Position numbers and translations under genes: made by a program. From a bacterium (GTDB taxonomy: Bacteria > Spirochaetota > UBA4802 > UBA5550), in assembly GCA_024224995.1 (NCBI GenBank), contig JAAENB010001213.1:1-10251 (forward strand): a DNA stretch of 10,251 nucleotides, given 5' to 3'. A model generated the notes under the pieces. The model was not told the origin of the DNA, did not search any database, and saw only the letters and a program-made list of their open reading frames with translations. This document shows, piece after piece, positions 1-6,027 of this stretch (its first letter is position 1; the number at the start of each line of letters is the position of its first letter).

Positions 1-1
1 A

Positions 2-271
2 AACGGGCTCCATCACCGGATGATCGAAAAGGTCATTGAAATGATGGAGTCGAAGCAATCGTTTATCGCCAACCAGAACCCAATTCTTTTTGACTACATG
101 GAATTTAATACTCAAAAAGATGTACAGGAGTCCCTGACCCTATGCGAACTGGAAGAGGGCGGCATGATATGGCGCGATCCTACCGAAAAGGAAGCAGCTG
201 AGTTCTTCAAAGAAGTGGAAAAAGACTTTTTACATGTAAGCGAGATCCTTCGAAATAAAGAACTATGGTAG
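2..271 (+). CDS. AAA ATPase, C-terminal fragment (5' end off window)
   Basis: The reading frame is open from base 2, so this is the last ~89 residues of a longer protein, not a gene starting at the first ATG (position 20). The visible part has an H-R-M-I-E-K helix, a hydrophobic strand followed by ANQNP and LFDYMEF, then an acidic helix and the ending HVSEILRNKELW. This fits the end of an AAA_21/AAA_15-type ABC-like ATPase, where a (T/S)(H/Q)(S/N)P motif marks the H-loop just before the C-terminal helix. Here Gln occupies the position that is usually His. Walker A, Walker B and the signature motif would lie upstream, outside the window, so family assignment rests on the tail only. The stop codon overlaps the next gene's ATG region by 7 bp (CTATGGTAG), which suggests co-translation with the TOPRIM-like partner. 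Confidence 0.6.
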   Translation, partial: NGLHHRMIEKVIEMMESKQSFIANQNPILFDYMEFNTQKDVQESLTLCELEEGGMIWRDPTEKEAAEFFKEVEKDFLHVSEILRNKELW

Positions 272-792
272 AGCCGGATATCACCCTGAAAATAATAGTT
301 GTTACTGAGGACAGCTCAAAAGACTCCTTCGGAGTGCTAAAAAATATCATAAATAGCATACTAAAAAATACGACTGAAAATTTTCAATCCCAGGTTCTGG
401 AGTATGAGTACCCGGATAAACACACTGATGTAATGAACGGAAACAGGTGGCAGGAAAAACGGCCTCGAGAGTTTTCTAAAAAAATTACCGACTTTAAACG
501 GCAAATCACCAGTTATTTAATGGAAGAGTATACATATATTTTCTGGCATTTTGATGGTGATCAAAAATGGAAAGACTCAAAAGAAGGGGCTCGCTGTACA
601 CATATAAGCAAGTTTCAAAAATTTTTCGGACCCATAAGCGAACAAGTAAGCGGAGCTATGGAAAAAGTACTATTTATTACTCCATTTTACAGCATAGAAT
701 CCTGGCTCTACCAGAATACGCAAAAACTAAAAAAACTTAAAGAAAAAACAGACGATATTCAAAAAACAGCCCCCTGGATTTTGATGAAATAG
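265..792 (+). CDS. TOPRIM-like (OLD/DUF4276/RloB-type) nuclease partner, frameshifted
   Basis: This is a 175-residue frame that overlaps the ATPase stop by 7 bp. It reads like the first two-thirds of a TOPRIM-type domain. Strand 1 ends in VVTED (Glu15), the second acidic site is HFDGD (Asp97, Asp99), and a later ITPFYSIESWL (Glu145) resembles the E-(A/S)-x-L helix after the third strand in OLD, DUF4276 and RloB proteins. Such domains use clustered acidic residues to bind Mg2+ and cut nucleic acid. Beside an AAA ATPase this recalls PARIS (AriA/AriB), AbiL (RloA/RloB) and split Gabija-like defence modules; assignment to any one is inference. The frame ends early at TAG 790-792, and a coherent continuation lies in the -1 frame to 989, giving a restored length of about 240 residues. 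The region is A+T-rich: hand counting gives ~25% G+C over 781-900 against ~58% over 1201-1260. Confidence 0.6.
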   Translation: MVEPDITLKIIVVTEDSSKDSFGVLKNIINSILKNTTENFQSQVLEYEYPDKHTDVMNGNRWQEKRPREFSKKITDFKRQITSYLMEEYTYIFWHFDGDQKWKDSKEGARCTHISKFQKFFGPISEQVSGAMEKVLFITPFYSIESWLYQNTQKLKKLKEKTDDIQKTAPWILMK

Positions 793-989
793 AGAAAATA
801 AAAGAAAAGTTTCATGTAAAATCAAAATATAACCTGGATTTGTCGGAGCAATTTCCATTTAAAAAGGTATACGATATAAAAAAGTCATTTTATTCTACAG
901 TAGAAAAGGTACAAACGAATGATTCTTTTCAAAGTTCTCTTATGCAGATACACCAAAAATATTTCGATAGCTCCAATAAAGAGCTCTGA
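774..989 (+). pseudogene. C-terminal remainder of the TOPRIM-like gene, displaced by -1 frameshift
   Basis: In the frame one base behind that of 265-792, translation from 774 gives LDFDEIEKIKEKF and then about 58 more residues of ordinary soluble protein, ending KYFDSSNKEL at TGA 987-989. The frame is open from 741, has no start codon or Shine-Dalgarno of its own, and begins exactly where the upstream frame runs into its stop. The two frames overlap over 741-792. Within this lie two A6 runs (743-748, 761-766) and a C5 run (770-774), where loss of one base would explain the shift. Either the gene is inactivated, the base was lost in sequencing or assembly, or the ribosome shifts. The A6C stretches are not in phase for a standard X XXY YYZ heptamer, so programmed shifting is the least likely reading. 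Confidence 0.65.
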
Positions 990-992
990 GGT

Positions 993-1018
993 CAAGAAAT
1001 TTCCTTAAAAATTTCTTG
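993..1018 (+). terminator. A+T-rich hairpin after the ATPase/TOPRIM pair
   Basis: A perfect 10-bp inverted repeat, caagaaattt (993-1002) and aaatttcttg (1009-1018), encloses a 6-nt loop just 3 bp after the TOPRIM-remainder stop. No U-tract follows (gcgctataat), so it is a poor intrinsic terminator. It may protect the mRNA 3' end or separate the two transcription units. Confidence 0.4.
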
Positions 1019-1021
1019 CGC

Positions 1022-1027
1022 TATAAT
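1022..1027 (+). promoter_or_regulatory. TATAAT -10 box before the metalloenzyme gene
   Basis: A perfect TATAAT lies 23 bp before the ATG at 1051. No convincing -35 hexamer sits 16-18 bp upstream, where the hairpin occupies the space. If used, the start of transcription would be near 1034, leaving a 5' leader of only about 17 nt, which matches the lack of a Shine-Dalgarno sequence before that gene. Confidence 0.35.
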
Positions 1028-1050
1028 CCCTTAATTTCTAACGTCGTTTC

Positions 1051-1986
1051 ATGAACAATATCACATCAAAAATCATATTCTTTTTTTTAGACGGCTTTGG
1101 CCTGGGAACTTCCGACAAAAATAATCCCTTATGGTACGCGGCAATGCCTTTTTTACGGGATTTGCTCACAGGCCCTCTTGTGGCAGGCAGGGAAATTGAC
1201 GAGCCCGGACTTTTGCTCAAAGGGATCGATGCCTGCCTGGGAGTAGAGGGCATTCCTCAGAGTGCCACAGGGCAAACCGCACTTTTTACCGGAGTAAACG
1301 CTCCTCTCGATCTGGGGTATCATTTAACAGCATACCCAAATGACAGGCTGATAGAAATATTAAATGAGCAGAGTGTTTTAAAAAGAGCCCTTGAAAAAGG
1401 GGCTTCAGCAACCTTTGCCAATGCTTATGATGTTGACCGGTATATGAGCATGGTGGACCAGGGGCGGATACGGCATTCCGCAACAACCATTGCTGTAATG
1501 GGAGCAGGGCTTCCCTTTCGCACGGTTGAGGATCTTCGCAAGGGCGAAGCGGTTTACTGGGATATTAGCAGCCGAACCTTAATTGGCATGGAAACCACGG
1601 ACCTTGCGCTTGTTGGCGGCAGAACCGCGGGAAAACGCCTGGTAGATCTTACTGACTCTAATGACCTGGTCTTATATGAATGTTTTATGCCTGATATTCT
1701 TGGACACCGCAGAAAACAGGACAAGATCCTTGATTTTTTGGCGCTTTTAGACCAATTTTTTGAAGGGATTATTACCACCCTGGATTACACTGAGGGGCCC
1801 GTAACCCTGGTTATGTCGAGTGATCACGGCAATATAGAAGACATGACAACAGGAGGCCACACCAAAAACCCTGTGCCCTTACTGGCAGTTGGCCCAGAGG
1901 CCGGGATGTTCAGGACAGCGCGGGCTATTACCGATCCTGTGGGGATTATATTGGATTTGCTCTCTCAAGAAACTAAGATCGGTTGA
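1051..1986 (+). CDS. Alkaline phosphatase-superfamily metalloenzyme (iPGM/phosphopentomutase-like)
   Basis: The 311-residue protein shows the metal-site pattern of the PF01676 metalloenzyme family, to which cofactor-independent phosphoglycerate mutase and phosphopentomutase belong. LDGFG (Asp14) begins the fold, QSATGQTAL (Ser71/Thr73/Thr76) is the likely nucleophile region, PDILGH (Asp215, His219) and SSDHGN (Asp258, His259) are metal ligands, and GGHTKNPVP (His270) closes the site. It is much shorter than iPGM (~510 residues) or phosphopentomutase (~400) and lacks room for the large inserted phosphotransferase domain, so it is probably a phosphatase or phosphomutase of unknown substrate. 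ATG 1051 is the only possible start, because an in-frame TAA lies at 1039-1041; no Shine-Dalgarno precedes it. Its stop codon falls inside the first unit of a heptamer repeat. G+C is clearly higher than in the pair upstream. Confidence 0.8.
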   Translation: MNNITSKIIFFFLDGFGLGTSDKNNPLWYAAMPFLRDLLTGPLVAGREIDEPGLLLKGIDACLGVEGIPQSATGQTALFTGVNAPLDLGYHLTAYPNDRLIEILNEQSVLKRALEKGASATFANAYDVDRYMSMVDQGRIRHSATTIAVMGAGLPFRTVEDLRKGEAVYWDISSRTLIGMETTDLALVGGRTAGKRLVDLTDSNDLVLYECFMPDILGHRRKQDKILDFLALLDQFFEGIITTLDYTEGPVTLVMSSDHGNIEDMTTGGHTKNPVPLLAVGPEAGMFRTARAITDPVGIILDLLSQETKIG

Positions 1987-2008
1987 CGGTTGGCAGTTGA
2001 CAGTTGAC
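1981..2008 (+). repeat. Heptamer tandem repeat, (G/A)GTTG(A/G)C x4
   Basis: Four consecutive 7-bp units in register read ggttgac, ggttggc, agttgac, agttgac. The TGA stop of the metalloenzyme gene lies in the first unit, so the repeat has grown into, or provides, the gene's 3' end. It is one of three unrelated heptamer arrays in the window. Confidence 0.7.
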
Positions 2009-2027
2009 AGAGTTCCGGCAACATCAC

Positions 2028-2080
2028 AAAAAAGCCGTGATTACTACCCCTGGATCAGGGGATTCATCACGGCTTTTTTT
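2028..2080. terminator. Bidirectional terminator between convergent genes
   Basis: The outer stem is aaaaaagccgtga (2028-2040) against tcacggctttttt (2067-2079). An inner stem is cccctg (2047-2052) against caggg g (2056-2061) with a GAT loop. A-run and T-run flank the stem on opposite sides, so a U-tract follows the hairpin in either direction. It sits between the rightward metalloenzyme gene and the leftward 2099-2689 gene, where it can end both transcripts. Confidence 0.85.
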
Positions 2081-2098
2081 CCTGGTAGGGCTTAAACG

Positions 2099-2689
2099 CT
2101 AAAACACCAGTTTTATCTCTTTAACTTCAACAAGAGCATGATCGTCTAATACTTTCCGGAATTTAACCAGTTCGTTGATATCGCCCGAAATTCTGCCTTT
2201 TGCTTCAAAGACATAATCGTGATCAGGGGCATAGAGTTCAACTCCTTTGGCGTCTTCATGAACTGTTTCCATGGGATTGTAGTCGTGCAGTACAAGCCCT
2301 TCGTGAAGTTTGTTCAGGATAGCTTTAATTTCAATCCCGTATTTTTTCCCAAAGGTTTCGGCTGAAAACTCGAATGAAGCGTCTTTAATGGTGTTTGACG
2401 ATTTGATATATTTTTGATTAACAAAAGATGACTCATCCGCAGCATTGTATTTGTCAATGGCTTTTGCGAAAGACTCAAAGAACTCACCTTCCATAACAAC
2501 ATGGTGCAGCTTGCCCTTGAGGGAAACCCAGTCCTTGAGAACATCCATCATGGTTTCTTTGTTAATACCGTATTTTTTACTAAAATAGAATCTCCAGTGC
2601 TGGTTGGAAGCAAGGAGAAAACCCTTTAAGACACCGTATATGGCATTGTAATGGCCTTCAAAAACCACTTCATAATATTTCTTTTTCAT
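2099..2689 (-). CDS. Hypothetical protein, 196 aa, conserved-looking, no family recognised
   Basis: I do not recognise the family. The protein is soluble-looking, charged, with no signal peptide or membrane segment. The N-terminus (YYEVVFEGHYNAIYGVLKGF) reads as a strand followed by a helix, and the C-terminus (VFEAKGRISGDINELVKF then VEVKEIKLVF) as strand-helix-strand. The middle contains two alike stretches, FYFSKKYGI (near 34) and FEFSAETFGKKYGI (near 107), each followed by an amphipathic helix. This hints at an internally duplicated, ferredoxin-like alpha/beta arrangement, which is inference only. The start is well supported: on the minus strand AAGGAG (plus-strand 2697-2702) lies 7 nt before ATG. 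It is 54 bp downstream of the antiporter gene on the same strand and probably shares its transcript, ending at the bidirectional terminator. Confidence 0.75.
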   Translation of the reverse strand: MKKKYYEVVFEGHYNAIYGVLKGFLLASNQHWRFYFSKKYGINKETMMDVLKDWVSLKGKLHHVVMEGEFFESFAKAIDKYNAADESSFVNQKYIKSSNTIKDASFEFSAETFGKKYGIEIKAILNKLHEGLVLHDYNPMETVHEDAKGVELYAPDHDYVFEAKGRISGDINELVKFRKVLDDHALVEVKEIKLVF

Positions 2690-2696
2690 ATTGAAA

Positions 2697-2702
2697 CTCC
2701 TT
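2697..2702 (-). promoter_or_regulatory. Ribosome binding site of the 2099-2689 gene
   Basis: The minus-strand sequence AAGGAG lies 7 nt before the ATG at 2689 and fixes that start. Confidence 0.75.
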
Positions 2703-2743
2703 ATTTTTCTTCTATCTGCCTTTAGTCTTTCTTCAATCTTTTT

Positions 2744-4351
2744 TTAAAAGAAGACCAGTGTTACAAGAATATATGTTGGTATAAGGATAATTAAAGAGTA
2801 CTTAAACATATATCCAAAAAAGCTCGGCATAGGAACACCCGATTCTTCGGCGATTGATTTAACCATAAAGTTCGGAGCATTACCAATATAGGTATTGGCG
2901 CCCATAAAAACCGCGCCCGCGCTTACCGCCAGCAGCGTTGGACCGTAATCTGCCATCAATACAGCGGCGACCTTTCCCACTTCGGCTCCTGCCGCACTAC
3001 CTGCCGTATTAAAGAATACCACATAGGTAGGAGCATTGTCAAGGAAACTTGAAAGTATCCCTGTTGCCCAGAATATGGATGAATCAACAATTTTATTGGT
3101 CGACTCATTGATCACCCCCTTAATAATCGCGCCCAGGGGCCCGCTTTGGCCTGCCCTGAGCATAATAAGAGCGGGCTGCATGGTAATAAATATTGTGGCA
3201 AAAAGTTTGGCAACCTCAAGGATAGGCTCCCAGGTAAATTCGTTTGCTTTACGGATCTCTTTTTTAGTTATAACCAGGGAGAGAATGGTTATACCCACCA
3301 GCATAAGGACCTGGATAAGAAGAGCCACCGGCATTTTAACATGATGTATTGGGGGCAGCTTTCCTAAATCGAGGCTGGAAATAAGAACTGCTGCCACAAC
3401 TAATGGGAAGAGCAGAAGGTTCCATTTGCCTTCAAGACCCAGTTTTTCACCGTCCTCTGTTCTTTCCGGTTTGTTGGGCTCTTTTTTATGTAAAACAGTA
3501 TCCATGATATAAAAGACTACCAGTAATATGCCGGCCGTAAAAAGCATTGGGAGAAGCATATGTTTTGTCGTCCAGAAAAAGCTTACCCCATTAAGAAAAC
3601 CCAGGAACAGGGGAGGGTCGCCAAGGGGGGTAAGAGAACCGCCAATGTTGGCAACCAGGAATATAAAGAAAACAACCACATGGGTTTTATATTTTCTCCA
3701 GGAGTTAGCCCGGATCAGGGGACGGATAAGGAGCATGGCAGCGCCTGTTGTACCCATCCAGCTTGCCAGCAAGGTACCCACAAGGAGAATGCCCGCGTTT
3801 AATAATGGAGTACCAACAAGTTCTCCTTTAAACCGGATTCCCCCGGAGACCGTATACAGTGCCAGGAGCAGCGTTATAAATGATATAAATTCAAGCAGGT
3901 ATACTTCCACAAGATAAAAGAAGCTTATATTTGGACCGTATCCAGCCGTAAACGCGGCAAAAAAGGCAACTCCCCAGAAGAGAGATATTTTGCCGTAATG
4001 ATGATGCCAGAAGTGAGGCGCAACCAGGGGAAAGACCGCAATTGAAAGCAGGATGCCAACAAAGGGAATAACCCAGAGAAGGCTCATGTGCGTTCCGTCA
4101 ACTGTTGGGTGATGACCGTGACCGCCTTTGTCTGCATGACCGTCTTTTTTACCATGAGCATCGGCATCGGTATGAGCTGCCGCTTTATGCTCGTCTTTTC
4201 CTTCTTTTTCGGCATCAGCATGGGAATCTTTTGCTGTAACCTGTTCTGTTTTATTTGTATTGCTATGATCGTCGGCATAGGCGAGGAACGCAATTGGTGA
4301 GATAAATTGAATCGTCACAAATGCCAGTAGAATGATTAATCCTTTTTTCAT
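2744..4351 (-). CDS. Na+/H+ antiporter-like permease with secreted His-rich N-terminus
   Basis: The 535-residue protein is a polytopic inner-membrane permease of the ion-transporter (CitMHS/NhaD/ArsB-like) superfamily, with about 12 hydrophobic segments from residue ~88 on. Family-like motifs are GGSLTPLGDPPLFLGF in the first half, and SFLDNAPTYVVFFNTA and GANTYIGNAPNFMVKS in the second. These are the conserved re-entrant-type loops of this superfamily, which usually exchanges Na+ or organic acids with H+. Residues 1-27 form a signal peptide ending near LAYA/DDHS. About 60 residues rich in His, Asp, Lys and Glu follow, with ten His including GHGHH; HFWHHHYG lies after the first membrane helix. 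I chose ATG 4351 over the longer frame (4396) because GGAG sits 8 nt upstream and the signal peptide then starts properly. The transported ion is not determined by the sequence. Confidence 0.8.
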   Translation of the reverse strand: MKKGLIILLAFVTIQFISPIAFLAYADDHSNTNKTEQVTAKDSHADAEKEGKDEHKAAAHTDADAHGKKDGHADKGGHGHHPTVDGTHMSLLWVIPFVGILLSIAVFPLVAPHFWHHHYGKISLFWGVAFFAAFTAGYGPNISFFYLVEVYLLEFISFITLLLALYTVSGGIRFKGELVGTPLLNAGILLVGTLLASWMGTTGAAMLLIRPLIRANSWRKYKTHVVVFFIFLVANIGGSLTPLGDPPLFLGFLNGVSFFWTTKHMLLPMLFTAGILLVVFYIMDTVLHKKEPNKPERTEDGEKLGLEGKWNLLLFPLVVAAVLISSLDLGKLPPIHHVKMPVALLIQVLMLVGITILSLVITKKEIRKANEFTWEPILEVAKLFATIFITMQPALIMLRAGQSGPLGAIIKGVINESTNKIVDSSIFWATGILSSFLDNAPTYVVFFNTAGSAAGAEVGKVAAVLMADYGPTLLAVSAGAVFMGANTYIGNAPNFMVKSIAEESGVPMPSFFGYMFKYSLIILIPTYILVTLVFF

Positions 4352-4420
4352 TTGAAGATCTCCAGATAATTTTTCTATATGATTCCAGACAATCAAAGCA
4401 CCGGCTTTCTGTCAAATAAT

Positions 4421-4452
4421 AAAAACAGGGACAGGGAGAAAGGGACATTCCC
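4421..4452 (+). repeat. CAGGGA-rich element related to the 7575-7616 repeat
   Basis: This stretch reads AAAAACAGGGACAGGG, then AAAGGGACATTCCC. The complement of 7601-7625 contains the same words (AAAAACAGGGA followed by CAGGGG, and AAAGGGACAT), so the two are likely related copies of a dispersed element. GGGA-cat-TCCC (4442-4452) can form a small hairpin. The GGGACATTCC word also resembles repeats near REP-associated tyrosine transposases, but no transposase is present. Confidence 0.4.
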
Positions 4453-4686
4453 GGTTGATATACCTTATATTTAAAATGGTTTGCATTTTGTTTACAAATA
4501 GGGTATTTTGAATAGTGAACAGGGGCAGTGGTGCCTGAAAAAGATAAAAAAAATTTTTTTTTTGAAAAAAAACATGTTTAGGATAAAACCAGTAGAAAAT
4601 GATCCTTATATTGCTTTAAATGCCTTTAATCCTCTACAATCGACTGTAATTAAACTAAATCTAACCGCCAGAGGTGGCGACAATAC

Positions 4687-4714
4687 GAGCAGGGAGAAGT
4701 CTCCCTGAATGCTC
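4687..4714 (+). other. Stem-loop in flaB1 upstream region
   Basis: AGGGAGA (4691-4697) pairs perfectly with TCTCCCT (4700-4706) around a 2-nt gap, and the flanks GAGC (4687-4690) and GCTC (4711-4714) extend it past a GAAT bulge. A second small stem, CGCCA/TGGCG (4666-4679), lies just upstream. No U-tract follows. It may be part of a structured leader or an operator. Confidence 0.45.
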
Positions 4715-4781
4715 ATTTCGATCTTTGAAAACCCTAATAGCCTGCTGAAAGTGGACAGGGTATGTAGTCAGAATCATTAGA

Positions 4782-4819
4782 GTTCCGGTCTTGTATTAGC
4801 CCAGATACAAGCCTGGAAC
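4782..4819 (+). other. Long stem-loop in flaB1 leader
   Basis: The 15-nt arms GTTCCGGTCTTGTAT (4782-4796) and ATACAAGCCTGGAAC (4805-4819) pair with only one G-T wobble and one mismatch around an 8-nt loop. The element ends 135 bp before the flaB1 start. No U-tract follows, so it is a structured leader element or operator and not a terminator. Confidence 0.6.
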
Positions 4820-4954
4820 ATGGCTGCTTATCTATAGTGCTTTTGAAAAAAAGCAGTCCAATTAACCTGGTATTAAGCGACTGGTTTCGACTGCCCTCGG
4901 AATCGGTATGGCAAGGAAGCCAAAAACACCCACACAAAAACAAAGGAGTGTAAA

Positions 4955-5809
4955 ATGATAATCAATCACAATATGAGCGCGATTAACGCGAACAGGACGT
5001 TGAAACTTTCTCATTGGGGCGTTGCTTCTTCTATGGAGAAGCTCTCTTCAGGAGAGAGAATCAATAAGGCAGGGGATGATGCTTCCGGTATGGCAGTATC
5101 TGAAAAGATGAGAACCCAGATCCAGGGTCTCCGGCAAGCGGAGCGTAATACGGAAGACGGTATGTCTTTTGTTCAAACCGCTGAAGGATACCTGGAACAG
5201 ACGACCTCTATTATACAGAGGCTCAGGGTACTGGCTATTCAGTCTGCCAACGGGATCTATTCAGCTTCGGACAGGCAACTGATCCAGGTTGAAGTATCAG
5301 CTCTTGTGGATGAGGTTGATCGAATAGCGTCTCAGGCTGAATTTAACAGGTTTAAAGTGCTGACGGGCGAGTTCTCCAGTAAGAGCGGCAAGTCCAGCAT
5401 GTGGTTCCATCTTGGGGCCAATATGAATCAGCGAGAGCGAGTCTACATTGGAACGATGACGGCCCGTGCCTTTAGTTTCAGGGACGGAACCGATAAAGTT
5501 TCGGTGTTTCTCTCTACTCCCCAGGGGGCAAACGCTGCGATCGGAATTATGGATGAGGCCTTAACAACGCTTTCCAAACAGAGAGCCGACTTAGGAGCTT
5601 ATTTCAACCGGTTGGAGATGACTGCCAAGGGACTTCTTAATGCCTACGAGAACATTCAGGCAGCGGAGTCCCGGATCAGGGATGCTGATATGGCCGAAGA
5701 GATGGTTGAGTTTACTAAAAATCAAGTACTCGTTCAGAGTGGAACTTCTATGCTGTCCCAGGCAAACTTACAGTCGCAGTCGGCATTGAGGCTATTAGGT
5801 TCGATCTAA
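4955..5809 (+). CDS. flaB: Periplasmic flagellar filament core flagellin FlaB
   Basis: This 284-residue flagellin builds the core of the spirochaete periplasmic flagellar filament. It is exported without a signal peptide through the flagellar type III system. The N-terminal D0/D1 helices begin [16 protein letters not shown] and include [21 protein letters not shown] (21-residue block near 32-52); SANGIYS near 91 and SMWFHLGAN near 148 are spirochaete FlaB traits. The C-terminal half carries [13 protein letters not shown] and the conserved [16 protein letters not shown] helix. Length equals that of FlaB proteins (~285), with no variable D2/D3 domain. AAAGGAG 7 nt upstream fixes the start. It is followed by flaB2 after a 357-bp structured gap, with which it shares roughly half of its residues by eye. 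The end [10 protein letters not shown] differs slightly from the usual LLR ending. Confidence 0.93.
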   Translation: MIINHNMSAINANRTLKLSHWGVASSMEKLSSGERINKAGDDASGMAVSEKMRTQIQGLRQAERNTEDGMSFVQTAEGYLEQTTSIIQRLRVLAIQSANGIYSASDRQLIQVEVSALVDEVDRIASQAEFNRFKVLTGEFSSKSGKSSMWFHLGANMNQRERVYIGTMTARAFSFRDGTDKVSVFLSTPQGANAAIGIMDEALTTLSKQRADLGAYFNRLEMTAKGLLNAYENIQAAESRIRDADMAEEMVEFTKNQVLVQSGTSMLSQANLQSQSALRLLGSI

Positions 5810-5811
5810 AC

Positions 5812-5848
5812 AAGAAATGAAGTTTTCTTTATGAAACTTTTGTTTCTT
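5812..5848 (+). terminator. Weak A+T stem-loop after flaB1
   Basis: AAGAAA (5812-5817) pairs with TTTCTT (5843-5848), and AAGTTT (5820-5825) with AAACTT (5834-5839), forming a two-part stem 3 bp after the flaB1 stop. Only short T runs follow. It could attenuate or protect flaB1 mRNA rather than fully stop transcription. Confidence 0.35.
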
Positions 5849-5920
5849 TGAGCATTTGTGATTGTTCTTTGAAATCTTGGCCTGGTTCTCATACCTTCCT
5901 TATGGAAGCGGCCCGAATAT

Positions 5921-6027
5921 AACTGTTCCATCCCCGTGCTGCCGATCCGGCAGCCTGTGATGAGGGGAGGGCATCACTGGCTGCCGGATCAACCGTGCAG
6001 CCGGGGTTGTCTGAATTATGGGCAGTT
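5921..6027 (+). ncRNA. Nested structured RNA element between flaB1 and flaB2
   Basis: The inner hairpin pairs GATCCGGCAGCC (5944-5955) with GGCTGCCGGATC (5979-5990), then GTGATG with CATCAC, round the loop AGGGGAGGG (5963-5971). It is enclosed by CCCCG-t-GCTGC (5932-5942) against GCAGCCGGGG (5997-6006), and outside that CCAT/ATGG and AACTG (5921-5925)/CAGTT (6023-6027). An alternative small hairpin, GCTGCCG-atc-CGGCAGC (5938-5954), competes for the same bases. No U-tract follows. The purine loop with GGA-like content and the position before flaB2 suggest a post-transcriptional control or processing element, or a palindromic repeat; the function is not shown. Confidence 0.55.

Larger units (their letters stand above)
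4352..4954. other. 603-bp divergent non-coding region between antiporter and flaB1
   Basis: I see no believable gene here; short open frames lack ribosome sites and protein-like composition. It contains a CAGGGA-rich repeat (4421-4452), an exceptional A8-T10-G-A8 run (4546-4572) likely to bend DNA or act as an upstream promoter element, and three hairpins (4666-4679, 4687-4714, 4782-4819). Promoters for both the antiporter and flaB1 should lie here. On the minus strand TTGACA (4410-4415) is a perfect -35, but no matching -10 follows at normal spacing. I find no good FliA (sigma-28) site for flaB1. Confidence 0.6.

Noticed and set aside
741..774. Programmed -1 ribosomal frameshifting
   Set aside because: A6C runs are not in phase for a X XXY YYZ slip with good re-pairing of both codons, and no clear downstream stimulator was found.
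4352..4396. ATG 4396 as start of the antiporter
   Set aside because: It would put 15 polar residues before a clear signal peptide; GGAG 8 nt before ATG 4351 fits better.
4410..4415. Perfect minus-strand TTGACA as antiporter promoter -35
   Set aside because: No acceptable -10 hexamer at 15-19 bp spacing (TTGTCT at 17 bp); the TATAGA further on is 30 bp away.
4508..4708. 66-codon plus-strand frame upstream of flaB1
   Set aside because: No ribosome site, runs through the A/T tract as Lys/Phe-rich nonsense, and ends in hairpins; no protein-like pattern.
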